From NCBI RefSeq assembly GCF_026723765.1, contig NZ_CP113524.1, positions 1,039,001 to 1,103,000 on the forward strand: a stretch of 64,000 nt of DNA. Direction: 5' to 3'. Made by a program: the position numbers and the translations under genes. The stretch comes from Lacrimispora xylanolytica. GTDB taxonomy: Bacteria > Bacillota > Clostridia > Lachnospirales > Lachnospiraceae. The notes beneath the pieces are model-generated. The model had not been told where the DNA came from, ran no database searches, and was given only the letters and a program-made list of their open reading frames with translations. Shown one piece after another: positions 9,215 through 20,893 of the stretch; position 1 is the stretch's first letter; the number at the start of each line of letters is the position of its first letter.

Positions 9215-10102
9215 ATGATTTTAGAGAATCTGTCCAGGATGGAGTCTTTTACCCATCAGGAAAAGGCAGCGGCAAGGTATATCCTGGATCACGTGGAGCT
9301 GATTCAAAAGATGTCGGCAGAGGAGCTTGCAAAGGCCTCCTTTACCAGCAAGGCTACGGTAGCAAGACTATGCAAGAAGCTTGGGATGGAAGGGTATCAG
9401 GAATTAAAGCTTAAGCTTGTTTCTGAAATGGTAGAAAACATCAGGGTGAATCAGCTCTTAAGCAAAGAGCCGATTACGGAAAAAAGCAGCTACAGCGATA
9501 TCATAGCCACTCTTCCAAAGCTTTACGACAAAGCCATTACAGATACCAGGCTTTGTATGGATAAGAATGTGATGCTTCGGATTGCAAACAGGATTCGCCA
9601 GACGGAGCGCCTTGATATCTATGGAAGCGGAATCAGCTACATTCTTGCCCAGTCAGCTGCCTTTAAGTTTTCAACTCTGGGCATGGAATGTACGGCCTAT
9701 GAAAGTGTCAATGCCCATTATCTCATGGCCCGTAAGAAGAAAAAGTCAGTTTCCTTTGTCATCACCTTTACCGGTGCCAATCTGGATATGATCGGTGTTG
9801 CCAGATATCTAAAAGAAGTGACCGGGTCTTATGTGGTTGGGATTGTAGGACGTCATAACGATGAAATAAGAAAATGGTGTGATGAAATTGTGGAGATTCC
9901 ATCCAGAGATTCTCTTTTAAGTCTTAAAGTGGTGACCTCTTTTACTGCCACCACCTATGTTCTAGATATATTTTTCTCCCTGTTTCTTTCTCAGACCTAT
10001 GAAGAGCACGTAAAATCCTCTCTTGAAATGGTATGTCATGAATCCTTAAGAACTGGCGTGGATTATTGGAGCTTAAAGGAGCTTCCTGAGGAAGAAGAAT
10101 AA
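9215..10102 (+). CDS. RpiR/MurR family transcriptional regulator
   Basis: A 295-residue protein with an N-terminal RpiR helix-turn-helix (residues ~1-77, including TSKATVARLCKKLGMEGYQELK) and a C-terminal SIS sugar-phosphate-binding domain (~110-250; DIYGSGISYILAQSAAFKF). ATG at 9215 follows AAGGAG; an upstream in-frame ATG at 9167 lies within the glyS terminator and is rejected. It immediately precedes a beta-glucoside PTS operon, and a perfect palindrome lies between them, so it probably controls that operon in response to a phosphosugar. Whether it activates or represses cannot be read from sequence. Confidence 0.88.
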   Translation: MILENLSRMESFTHQEKAAARYILDHVELIQKMSAEELAKASFTSKATVARLCKKLGMEGYQELKLKLVSEMVENIRVNQLLSKEPITEKSSYSDIIATLPKLYDKAITDTRLCMDKNVMLRIANRIRQTERLDIYGSGISYILAQSAAFKFSTLGMECTAYESVNAHYLMARKKKKSVSFVITFTGANLDMIGVARYLKEVTGSYVVGIVGRHNDEIRKWCDEIVEIPSRDSLLSLKVVTSFTATTYVLDIFFSLFLSQTYEEHVKSSLEMVCHESLRTGVDYWSLKELPEEEE

Positions 10103-10122
10103 AACAAAATATGTAATTTTTG

Positions 10123-10152
10123 AACCGCTGTTTCAATTTCAGCGGTTTTTTT
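10123..10152 (+). terminator. Terminator after the RpiR-type regulator
   Basis: AACCGCTG (10123-10130) pairs with CAGCGGTT (10140-10147) around a 9-base loop, followed by a run of seven T. Confidence 0.88.
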
Positions 10153-10160
10153 ATTGGATT

Positions 10161-10179
10161 ATTGAAACCATGTTTCAAT
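10161..10179. promoter_or_regulatory. Perfect palindrome, likely RpiR operator
   Basis: ATTGAAAC-CAT-GTTTCAAT is a perfect 8+3+8 inverted repeat. RpiR-family operators often have TGAAA/TTTCA arms. An extended -10 (TGG then TAAAAT, 10218-10223) lies about 40 bases downstream, so the site would be upstream of the promoter. The pairing with the regulator at 9215 is inferred from position. Confidence 0.55.
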
Positions 10180-10220
10180 CTTATCTTTTAATAATGATGG
10201 AAACGGGGATACTATGGTAA

Positions 10221-13588
<3,368 letters not shown>

Positions 13589-13618
13589 TTGGATAGAGTA
13601 AATATAAAATAATACATG

Positions 13619-13692
13619 GACAGCCAGATATTCCTATTTCCAGTTATTCCCACATGGGAGACTAATAGGAGACATACTGGCTGTCTTTTTTT
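13619..13692 (+). terminator. Terminator after the PTS/GH1 operon
   Basis: GACAGCCAG (13619-13627) pairs with CTGGCTGTC (13677-13685) with an inner TCCTATT/AATAGGA stem, followed by seven T. Confidence 0.88.
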
Positions 13693-13743
13693 GTCGAAAT
13701 TGTCCGATGAGTCAGGGCAAAATAACATAAAATACGTTTCTGT

Positions 13744-13784
13744 TTGCAGTTTTACGGAAATGTGGTACAATAATTGTATGACAT
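13744..13784 (+). promoter_or_regulatory. Promoter and operator half-site of the FadR-type regulator
   Basis: TTGCAG (13744-13749), 16 bases, TACAAT (13766-13771). The element ATTGTATGACAT (13773-13784) covers the expected transcription start and matches the left arm of the palindrome at 14737-14756. This suggests autorepression. Confidence 0.55.
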
Positions 13785-13828
13785 CGTAATAACTTTACGA
13801 AAGATAGGAAGAAAGAGGGGGCAAAAGC

Positions 13829-14524
13829 ATGGCAGAGTTTTCCAGGGTCCCGATCGTGCAGCAGGTAGTAAACAGTATGAAAGATTACGTTGCATCTGAT
13901 GAAACAGAGGTGGGACAAAAATTACCTACAGAAAAAGAATGGTGCGAAAAGCTTTCCGTAGGCAGGGGGACTGTCAGGGAAGCATTCCGCATTCTGGAAG
14001 CAAGGGGACTGGTCGAAATAAAGCCGGGCCGGGGAGCATTTCTGGTAAGTAAAAAAGAACTTGGACAGGAAGAGCTGGCAGAGTGGTTTCTGAAAAATGA
14101 AGTGGAATTAAAGGATTATATAGAAGTGAGAAGTGCCGTGGAGCCTTTGTGTGCCAGACTGGTCGCAAGGCGTGCTACGGATTCCGAGTTAGAGCAGCTG
14201 GAGCGGATTCATCAGCGTTTTATCCGAGCTGTGGAGGAGGAAGACTTTGCGGGTATGGCAAAGTACGATGAGCGGTTTCATAAGCACATTGTGGAATGCA
14301 GCCGAAATAAGATGTTGATTTTTATTAGTAAAAAAATCGATGAATGCATCAGAGATTTCCGGTTAAAGACATTTCAGGTTCCTCCAAATGCAGCCAATGC
14401 CATAAAAGCGCATCAGGATATTGTTGATGCCATAAAGGCAAGAGATGAGGAAGTGGCAGAGCTTTATGCCAAGCGCCATATCTCACTGATCAATATTGAT
14501 ATGGATGTAATTATAAAGCGATAA
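13829..14524 (+). CDS. FadR-subfamily GntR transcriptional regulator
   Basis: A 231-residue protein. The N-terminal winged helix (~1-75) contains LPTEKEWCEKLSVGRGTVREAFRILEARGLVEIKPGRGAF, the GntR signature. The C-terminal FCD helical domain (~95-225) contains the metal/ligand histidine pattern (DERFHKHIVE, AHQDIVDAI, KRHI). FCD regulators respond to sugar acids or related small metabolites. ATG at 13829 follows AAAGAGGGGG. ATTGTATG-type sites lie before its own gene and before the sugar-uptake operon downstream, so it probably represses both. It ends with a terminator at 14603. Confidence 0.88.
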   Translation: MAEFSRVPIVQQVVNSMKDYVASDETEVGQKLPTEKEWCEKLSVGRGTVREAFRILEARGLVEIKPGRGAFLVSKKELGQEELAEWFLKNEVELKDYIEVRSAVEPLCARLVARRATDSELEQLERIHQRFIRAVEEEDFAGMAKYDERFHKHIVECSRNKMLIFISKKIDECIRDFRLKTFQVPPNAANAIKAHQDIVDAIKARDEEVAELYAKRHISLINIDMDVIIKR

Positions 14525-14566
14525 CAGGACAGGATATTGTTATATCATAATGTGAATACAGGCAAA

Positions 14567-14578
14567 ATTGTATGATGT
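14567..14578 (+). promoter_or_regulatory. Additional FadR-type half-site
   Basis: ATTGTATGATGT matches the operator arm upstream of this regulator. It lies between the regulator's stop codon and its terminator, so its role is uncertain. Confidence 0.35.
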
Positions 14579-14602
14579 TAAGAGAATATGATGGAAATTT
14601 AT

Positions 14603-14643
14603 AAGGACCGGAAGCCGGTGATGAAGGCTTTCTGGTCCTTTTT
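14603..14643 (+). terminator. Terminator after the FadR-type regulator
   Basis: AAGGACC (14603-14609) pairs with GGTCCTT (14634-14640), with an inner GAAGCC/GGCTTT stem and a T tail. Confidence 0.85.
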
Positions 14644-14695
14644 GTGTGGAAAGATTTTAGTATATTGTGTAATTTGCATATTTTTAAATTTATGA

Positions 14696-14724
14696 TTGAC
14701 ATTTTTTAAGTAAAGATGTATCAT
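14696..14724 (+). promoter_or_regulatory. Sigma-A promoter of the pentose-type operon
   Basis: TTGACA (14696-14701), an exact 17-base spacer and TATCAT (14719-14724). The operator palindrome begins 12 bases after the -10, so a bound repressor would block initiation. Confidence 0.8.
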
Positions 14725-14736
14725 GAGGATGCTAAG

Positions 14737-14756
14737 ATTGTATGACAGCATACAAT
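14737..14756. promoter_or_regulatory. Perfect palindromic operator (FadR-type)
   Basis: ATTGTATG-ACAG-CATACAAT is a perfect 8+4+8 inverted repeat just downstream of the promoter. A further arm CATACAAT sits at 14790-14797 (preceded by TGATAT). The same half-site precedes the regulator gene at 13773. Shared arms link the regulator to this operon. Confidence 0.7.
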
Positions 14757-14890
14757 AATACATACCCGGGAACGTATTCAGAATGATATCATACAATGAA
14801 CTTGGCATCAGAGATAAAACTTAGGGGATAAATACAGGGTATATGAAAAAAATATACCATGTGATTACAAATGTTGAGAGGTGGATTATT

Positions 14891-15904
14891 ATGAGAAAAA
14901 TTGCAGCAATCGCTTTATCTGTTCTTATGGCATTTTCTTTATCAGCTTGTGGAACTGCAGAGAATGAAACAAAACCATCATCAGGTGCAGCTGAGACAAC
15001 GGCAGCAGCAGCTACTACGAAAGCTGGGGCAGAGACAGGAAAAACAGGGGAGTCAAAAGATGGAAAAGGAATTAAAATCGGTGTTTCCGCGCCAGATCTT
15101 ACAAACGTATTCTTTATTCAGATTAAAGAAGCCATGCAGAAAGCTTTAACAGGCCTTAATGATGAATTAATTATTCAGGACGCTGCCGGAGATCAGAACA
15201 AACAGATGAATGACGTTGCAGATATGATCAACCAGGGGTGTGATGTTATCTGTATCTCAGCCATCAACTCCGAAGGCGTAAGGGCAACGTTAGAGGCCTG
15301 TAAAGAAGCTGGAATTCCAGTCATCGCTTTTAATACTGCAGTAAAGAATCCGGAGCTGGTTCAGTGTACCGTAGTATCTGACAACAAAGCCGCTGGTAAG
15401 CTTTGTGCTCAGGCACTGGCAGAAGCCTTGGGTGGAAAAGGCAAGGTAGTTGAGATTACTTATAGTATTACAGAAGTATGCTATGACCGTCAGATCGGTT
15501 TTGAAGAAGAGTTAAAGAAATATCCTGACATTCAGATTATTCAGACAAAAGACGTGGAGAAACCAAAGTCTGACTATTCCCAGCCAATCATGGTAGATTT
15601 TATCAATGCAAATCCAGAGATTGACGGTGTATTCACCATCAACGACCCAACCGCCAGAGGAGCCATCGCGGCACTGAAGGAAGCCGGAAGATTAGAAAAC
15701 ACCAAAGTAGTTTCCATCGACGGCTCTGATGAAGGAAAGGGCTTTATCCGCTCCGGCGAGATGGTTGCTTCCGCAGCTCAGGATCCGGCAGGAATCGGAA
15801 CCACCTGTATTGAAACTGCTTACAGTCTGCTTACCGGAAAGACCATTGAGGAAAAGGTAGTTGTACCAATGTCTATTATCACAAAGGATAATGTAGACAA
15901 ATAA
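14891..15904 (+). CDS. Sugar ABC transporter substrate-binding lipoprotein (ribose/galactose class)
   Basis: A 337-residue periplasmic-binding-protein-4-type protein with signal MRKIAAIALSVLMAFSLSAC and lipidated Cys20. A low-complexity Thr/Ala/Lys linker reaches about residue 55. The sugar-binding fold then begins KIGVSAPDLTNVFFIQ, with CDVICISAINSEG and the hinge segment GVFTINDPTARGAIAAL typical of RbsB-like proteins. It delivers a sugar to the ATPase/permease encoded next. ATG at 14891 follows GAGAGGTGG; an upstream in-frame ATG at 14843 would mask the signal peptide and lacks a ribosome site. It is the first gene of the operon. Confidence 0.9.
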   Translation: MRKIAAIALSVLMAFSLSACGTAENETKPSSGAAETTAAAATTKAGAETGKTGESKDGKGIKIGVSAPDLTNVFFIQIKEAMQKALTGLNDELIIQDAAGDQNKQMNDVADMINQGCDVICISAINSEGVRATLEACKEAGIPVIAFNTAVKNPELVQCTVVSDNKAAGKLCAQALAEALGGKGKVVEITYSITEVCYDRQIGFEEELKKYPDIQIIQTKDVEKPKSDYSQPIMVDFINANPEIDGVFTINDPTARGAIAALKEAGRLENTKVVSIDGSDEGKGFIRSGEMVASAAQDPAGIGTTCIETAYSLLTGKTIEEKVVVPMSIITKDNVDK

Positions 15905-15953
15905 TCCGTAAGGTGTGTGACTTGAGGCAAGAATGCAGAACAGGAGTGAAAAC

Positions 15954-17462
15954 ATGTCAGTGGAATATGTTTTTGAAATGAAAGATATTACCAAGGCGTT
16001 TGGCCGCAATGTTGTACTTGACGGAGTGAGTATTTCCATAAGGCCCGGAGAAGTCCGGGCCCTGATGGGAGAAAATGGAGCGGGAAAATCAACTCTCATG
16101 AAGATTCTTGGGGGAATTTTCAGCTCAGATTCAGGTACTATTTTTATGGAAGGCCAGGAGGCTGCCATACGGAATGTAGATGATGCCAGAAAATACGGAG
16201 TCAGCTTCATTCATCAGGAGATTACCAATGTGCCGGAGATGACCATAGCAGAGAATATCTTTCTGGGGCGGGAGCCAAAGAACCATCTAAAGATGGTGGA
16301 CTATCGGAAGATGAAGCAGGAAGCGCAAAAGGCACTTGATGAACTGGGACTTATGCTGGATGCCGGTATGCTGATCCGGGGATTATCCGTAGCTCAGCAG
16401 CAGATGATCGAAATTGCAAGGGCAGTCAATGAAGGGGCAAAGATTCTGATTCTTGACGAGCCTACGGCTTCCTTATCTCACAGCGAGACAGAAAATCTAT
16501 TTGCTCAGATCGAACGTCTGAAAAAGGCCGGAGTAGCCATGATCTATATTTCCCATCGTATGGAGGAAACCTTTAAAGTCTGTGATTCCGTTACGGTCTT
16601 ACGGGATGGTAAATTTATCGGAACCAGAAATACAGAGGAAACCACAGAAAATGAATTAATCAGCATGATGGTAGGCCGTGAATTTAACAATATCTATGGA
16701 AATAAGCGGGTAGTAGGCGGCGATGTCATCATGGAAGTGAAAAATCTGACAACCCAAAAGGTATCAAACATCAGCTTTACCTTAAAAAAAGGAGAAATTC
16801 TTGGATTTTCCGGTCTGGTGGGGGCGGGAAGAACCGAGCTTGCTCTTGCTCTCTTTGGCATTGATTCCATCGTGTCAGGTGAGGTATGGCTGGAAGGAAA
16901 GCAGCTTTCCATCACAAAGCCACGAGATGCCATAAACGCTGGTATCGCTCTTGTACCGGAAGAACGGAAAGAGCAGGGACTGTTTTTAGGACACAGCATA
17001 GGGACCAACTTAACCTTCCAGGTGCTCTCTGAATTCATAAAGAGCCTGCGGGTGGACAAGAGGAAAGAGTCAGAAATCGTCGACGAGTTTAAGCAGAAGC
17101 TTTCCATCAAAATGGCTTCTACCGAACAGACAGCAGGAGAGCTTTCCGGTGGAAACCAGCAGAAAATCGTTATATCAAAATGGCTGGCAGCAAAGCCAAA
17201 GGTGTTAATTCTTGATGAGCCGACCAGGGGCATTGACGTTGGAGCAAAGGCTGAAATCTATAAGCTGATGCACACACTGGCAGAAGAAGGAGTTTCCATT
17301 ATCATGATATCTTCAGAATTACCTGAGATCATCAATAACTCCAGCCGGATTGCAATTATGAGGGAAGGCTGCCTGGCAGGAATCCTGGATCAGCAGGAAA
17401 CAGAAATTTCCCAGGAAACGATCATGTCATATGCAGTAGGAGGAGAACATTCAGTATGTTAA
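15954..17462 (+). CDS. Sugar ABC transporter ATP-binding protein (RbsA/MglA type)
   Basis: A 502-residue protein with two fused ABC domains. Domain 1 has Walker A GENGAGKS (39-46), signature LSVAQQQ and Walker B ILILDEPTAS. Domain 2 has a degenerate Walker A (GLVGAGRTE), signature LSGGNQQ and Walker B VLILDEPTRGIDVG. This is the usual layout for ribose/xylose/galactose importers, in which only one site is fully canonical. ATG at 15954 is chosen because AGGAG (15942-15946) precedes it by seven bases. ATG at 15933 is also in frame. The stop overlaps the permease start (ATGTTAA). Confidence 0.92.
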   Translation: MSVEYVFEMKDITKAFGRNVVLDGVSISIRPGEVRALMGENGAGKSTLMKILGGIFSSDSGTIFMEGQEAAIRNVDDARKYGVSFIHQEITNVPEMTIAENIFLGREPKNHLKMVDYRKMKQEAQKALDELGLMLDAGMLIRGLSVAQQQMIEIARAVNEGAKILILDEPTASLSHSETENLFAQIERLKKAGVAMIYISHRMEETFKVCDSVTVLRDGKFIGTRNTEETTENELISMMVGREFNNIYGNKRVVGGDVIMEVKNLTTQKVSNISFTLKKGEILGFSGLVGAGRTELALALFGIDSIVSGEVWLEGKQLSITKPRDAINAGIALVPEERKEQGLFLGHSIGTNLTFQVLSEFIKSLRVDKRKESEIVDEFKQKLSIKMASTEQTAGELSGGNQQKIVISKWLAAKPKVLILDEPTRGIDVGAKAEIYKLMHTLAEEGVSIIMISSELPEIINNSSRIAIMREGCLAGILDQQETEISQETIMSYAVGGEHSVC

Positions 17463-18463
17463 ACAGGAAAAGTCAAGTAGAGACACCCCAGTTAGAGGCT
17501 AAAAGCCTGTGGACTACCAATCCATTTTTTATCTGGCTGAAACGCAACATGGCAGCTATGATCGCATTGGTATTCCTTTGCATTGTTTTATCCATAACCA
17601 CCGAAACATTTCTTGTTAAAAATAACTTATTCAGCGTATTGCGCCAGGTATGTGTGAACTGCTTTATTGCATTTGGTATTACCTGTGTCTTAATCTGCGG
17701 AGGCATTGACTTATCCGTGGGTTCTGTGGTTGCAGCAGCAGGTGTTATCGCAGTAAGATGCGGCAACGCAGGTCTTCCTTTAATCGTCTGCATTCTCATT
17801 CCCCTTATATTTGGTGCAGTCATAGGATTTTTCAATGGATTTGTTATTTCCCATACCACACTTCCTCCCTTTATCGTAACCCTTTCCACACAGATTATTG
17901 TGCGGGGGATCAGTTACATCTTAACAGGAGGACAGCCTGCCCAATCAAACAACGAAGTATTTAACAACATGGGCGTAGGTAATATTTTAGGAATTCCCAT
18001 TCCAGTTGTATTTGTAATTGGAGCGTTTATCATACTTTATTTCATTATGAACCGTACCTCCTTTGGCCGTCACGTATATGCTACCGGAGGAAATAAGGAG
18101 GCAGCGAAATACGCAGGCGTTGACACCAAATGGATTCAGGTAAGAGTATTTATTATCAGTGGAGTGATGGCAGCCCTTGCCGGAGTCGTACTGGCAGCGA
18201 GATTGTATTCCGGTCAGCCATCGGTAGGAGAAGGCTTTGAGCGTGATGCCATCGCGGCTTCCGTTCTCGGTGGTACCAGCTTTAACGGAGGATTAGGTAC
18301 CTTGGGCGGTACTGTAATCGGCGTACTGATCATCGGAGTATTAAACAACGGAATGAACCTGCTTAAGATAAACAGCTACTGGCAGTTCGTAGTAAAAGGA
18401 CTGGTTATCCTTGGAGCAGTCTATGTAGATTACTTAAAAAAGAGAGGCTCACTGAAAAAGTGA
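17456..18463 (+). CDS. Sugar ABC transporter permease (RbsC type)
   Basis: A 335-residue integral membrane protein with eight to ten hydrophobic segments. It has the BPD_transp_2 family pattern: GGIDLSVGSVVAAAGV near 85-100, GGNKEAAKYAGVD in the cytoplasmic coupling loop, and the glycine-rich SVLGGTSFNGGLGTLGGTVIG. It forms the channel partner of the double ATPase upstream, and the two genes overlap by seven bases. A charged N-terminal tail of about 30 residues precedes the first membrane segment. Confidence 0.92.
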   Translation: MLNRKSQVETPQLEAKSLWTTNPFFIWLKRNMAAMIALVFLCIVLSITTETFLVKNNLFSVLRQVCVNCFIAFGITCVLICGGIDLSVGSVVAAAGVIAVRCGNAGLPLIVCILIPLIFGAVIGFFNGFVISHTTLPPFIVTLSTQIIVRGISYILTGGQPAQSNNEVFNNMGVGNILGIPIPVVFVIGAFIILYFIMNRTSFGRHVYATGGNKEAAKYAGVDTKWIQVRVFIISGVMAALAGVVLAARLYSGQPSVGEGFERDAIAASVLGGTSFNGGLGTLGGTVIGVLIIGVLNNGMNLLKINSYWQFVVKGLVILGAVYVDYLKKRGSLKK

Positions 18464-18493
18464 TCGTTCATAAATAAGACGGAGGCACAATAA

Positions 18494-19309
18494 ATGATGG
18501 ACATAATGGAACTAAAAAAGAAATGCAGTGATATGCGGAAAGATATCATTAACATGACAGCAGATGCAGCCAGCGGTCACCCAGGCGGTTCCCTTTCTGC
18601 GGTAGAATTAATGGCGGCTCTCTTCTATACCCAGATGCGGATCGATCCTAAAAACCCTGACAAGGAAGACCGTGACCGTTTCGTGTTAAGCAAAGGACAT
18701 GCAGCTCCCTGCTATTATGCAGTATTAGGAGAGATGGGATTTTTCGATAAATCAGAATTTAAGAATTTCAGACAGCTTCACAGCATCCTTCAGGGACATC
18801 CGGATGCAAAAAAGGTTCCCGGTGTGGATGCCTCCACTGGCTCCTTAGGACAGGGAATCTCCATCGCAGTTGGCATGGCTCTTGGGGCAAAGGCTCAGAA
18901 TAAGGACACCAAGGTCTACACTCTTTTGGGAGATGGTGAGCTTCAGGAAGGACAGGTCTGGGAGGCCTGCATGGCAGCAGCCAATTATCACCTGGATAAC
19001 CTTACGATTATCATTGATAATAACGGTCTTCAGATTGACGGAAGCAATGAACAGGTCATGTCACTGGGAGACCTTCATTCCAAATTTAAGGCATTTGGCT
19101 TTCACGTACTGGAGCTGCCTGACGGTAATAATTTAGAAGAAGTTCTTGCTGCTTATTCCATCAGCACCATGGAAGGCAAACCAAAATGCATCCTGGCACA
19201 CACCGTAAAAGGTAAAGGCATTTCCTTTATGGAAAACCAGGTTGGCTGGCATGGAAAGGCACCAAGTGAAGACGAGAGACAGCAGGCATTAAAGGAACTG
19301 GAGGGTTAA
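18494..19309 (+). CDS. Transketolase N-terminal subunit
   Basis: A 271-residue protein equal to the thiamine-diphosphate pyrophosphate-binding half of transketolase. DAASGHPGGSLSAVELMAALF carries the conserved His/Gly segment, and LGDGELQEGQVWEA...IIIDNNGLQIDG is the GDG-N Mg-TPP motif. It needs the C-terminal subunit encoded four bases downstream. The pair transfers two-carbon units in the non-oxidative pentose phosphate pathway. Split transketolases like this are common in sugar operons of Firmicutes. ATG codons at 18494 and 18497 both follow GGAGG; the first is reported. Confidence 0.92.
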   Translation: MMDIMELKKKCSDMRKDIINMTADAASGHPGGSLSAVELMAALFYTQMRIDPKNPDKEDRDRFVLSKGHAAPCYYAVLGEMGFFDKSEFKNFRQLHSILQGHPDAKKVPGVDASTGSLGQGISIAVGMALGAKAQNKDTKVYTLLGDGELQEGQVWEACMAAANYHLDNLTIIIDNNGLQIDGSNEQVMSLGDLHSKFKAFGFHVLELPDGNNLEEVLAAYSISTMEGKPKCILAHTVKGKGISFMENQVGWHGKAPSEDERQQALKELEG

Positions 19310-19312
19310 GAC

Positions 19313-20248
19313 ATGAGCGAATTAAAGGCAATCAGAGTGGCATACGGGGAAGCTTTGGCTGAGCTTGGAGAAGAGAATGAAAAAGTAGTGGTGATGGATG
19401 CGGATCTTGCCCATGCCACCATGACAGCAACCTTTGGAGCAAAATTTCCGGAGCGGTTCTTTAATGCAGGAATTGCAGAGGCCAATATGGTGGATATGAG
19501 CGCAGGACTTTCTACCATGGGATACATACCATTTTGCAGCACCTTTGCTATCTTTGGCGCAGGCCGTGCCTATGAGCAGGTGCGAAACGGCGTAGCGTAT
19601 CCCAATTTCAATGTTAAGCTTGGCATGACCCATTCCGGCATTACCCTTGGGGAAGACGGCGGAAGCCATCAGGCTATTGAGGATTTGGCCCTCATGCGTG
19701 TTATTCCGGGAATGACAGTCGTGGTTCCCTGTGATGCCAGTGAAACACACCGCGCTGTGAAAGCAGTGGCAGAGATGAAAGGACCGGCTTATCTGCGTCT
19801 TGCCAGACTTCCAAGTCCTGTATTTGAAGAGGAGATGCCCTTTGTCATTGGAAAAGCCAATGTATTAAAAGAAGGCGGGAATGTGGTTGTATTTGCCTGT
19901 GGCATCATGGTCTCCACCGTTTTGGAATGTGCGAAGAAGCTTTTACAGGAAGGAACGTCCATTACCGTTGTAAATATGCATACCATAAAGCCAATTGATA
20001 AAGAATGCATCTTGACATATGCCTCAAAATGCAGCAAAGTAGTAACTGTAGAGGAACACAGCACCATCGGCGGACTTGGCGATGCAGTAGGTGAGGTTCT
20101 TTTAGAAAATAAATGTAACGTAACATTTAAAAAGATTGGCGTTCAGGACCGGTTTGGACAATCTGGTAAGCCGGAAGAGCTTTTAGAAGAATACGGGCTG
20201 AGCGAAAATCAAGTATACCATCAGATTAAAGGAGTGTTGGAATCATGA
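19313..20248 (+). CDS. Transketolase C-terminal subunit
   Basis: A 311-residue protein. The pyrimidine-binding domain (~1-160) carries FPERFFNAGIAEANMVDMSAGLS, with the catalytic Glu, and the MTHSGITLGEDGGSHQAIEDLA loop. The transketolase C-terminal domain (~185-311) includes TVEEHSTIGGLGDAVGE. It completes the enzyme with the subunit upstream. Its TGA overlaps the ATG of the isomerase gene by four bases (20245-20248), supporting one operon with translational coupling. Confidence 0.92.
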   Translation: MSELKAIRVAYGEALAELGEENEKVVVMDADLAHATMTATFGAKFPERFFNAGIAEANMVDMSAGLSTMGYIPFCSTFAIFGAGRAYEQVRNGVAYPNFNVKLGMTHSGITLGEDGGSHQAIEDLALMRVIPGMTVVVPCDASETHRAVKAVAEMKGPAYLRLARLPSPVFEEEMPFVIGKANVLKEGGNVVVFACGIMVSTVLECAKKLLQEGTSITVVNMHTIKPIDKECILTYASKCSKVVTVEEHSTIGGLGDAVGEVLLENKCNVTFKKIGVQDRFGQSGKPEELLEEYGLSENQVYHQIKGVLES

Positions 20249-20883
20249 GAATAGCATTAATTAATGAGAACAGCCAGGCGGCTAAAAATGAACTGATTTA
20301 TAACAGCTTAAAGAAGGTAGCAGATCAAAAAGGCTACGAAGTTGATAACTACGGAATGTATTCCCCAGAGGATGCCTGTTCCCTTACTTATGTACAGAAC
20401 GGAATTCTTGCAGCCATCCTTTTAAATTCCGGCGCAGCAGATTATGTAATTACCGGATGCGGAACGGGTGAAGGTGCTATGCTTGCATGCAACAGCTTCC
20501 CAGGAGTTATCTGCGGCCATGTATGTGATCCCAGCGACGGATATATGTTTGCACAGATCAATGACGGCAATGCCATTTCCATGCCATTTGCAAAAGGCTT
20601 TGGCTGGGGAGCAGAGCTTAACCTGGAATATACCTTTGAGAAATTATTCTCAGAAGCGAGCGGTCAGGGCTACCCAAGAGAGCGTGCAGTTCCAGAGCAG
20701 AGAAATAAAAAGATCCTTGATGTGGTAAGAGAAAACAACTTAAAGGATATCTTAACCTGCTTAAAAGGACTTGACCAGGAGCTGGTGAAAGGCTCGATCG
20801 GCGGTGAAAAATTCAGTGAGCTGTTCTTTGCAAACTGCAAGGATGAGAAAATAGCAGAGTATGTAAAGAGTCTGCTGGCTTAG
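20245..20883 (+). CDS. RpiB/LacAB-family sugar-phosphate isomerase
   Basis: A 212-residue protein. The first ~145 residues match the RpiB/LacA/LacB fold: MRIALINENSQAAKN, YGMYSPEDACSLTYVQNG and the active-site loop DYVITGCGTGEGAMLACNSFPG. It is about 60 residues longer than classic RpiB. The extra C-terminal part (KKILDVVRENNLKDILTCLKG...) matches longer family members of uncertain substrate. It would interconvert an aldose- and ketose-phosphate feeding the adjacent transketolase. The exact substrate (ribose-5-P, allose-6-P or another) cannot be decided. Confidence 0.82.
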   Translation: MRIALINENSQAAKNELIYNSLKKVADQKGYEVDNYGMYSPEDACSLTYVQNGILAAILLNSGAADYVITGCGTGEGAMLACNSFPGVICGHVCDPSDGYMFAQINDGNAISMPFAKGFGWGAELNLEYTFEKLFSEASGQGYPRERAVPEQRNKKILDVVRENNLKDILTCLKGLDQELVKGSIGGEKFSELFFANCKDEKIAEYVKSLLA

Positions 20884-20893
20884 GAGGCATTGC

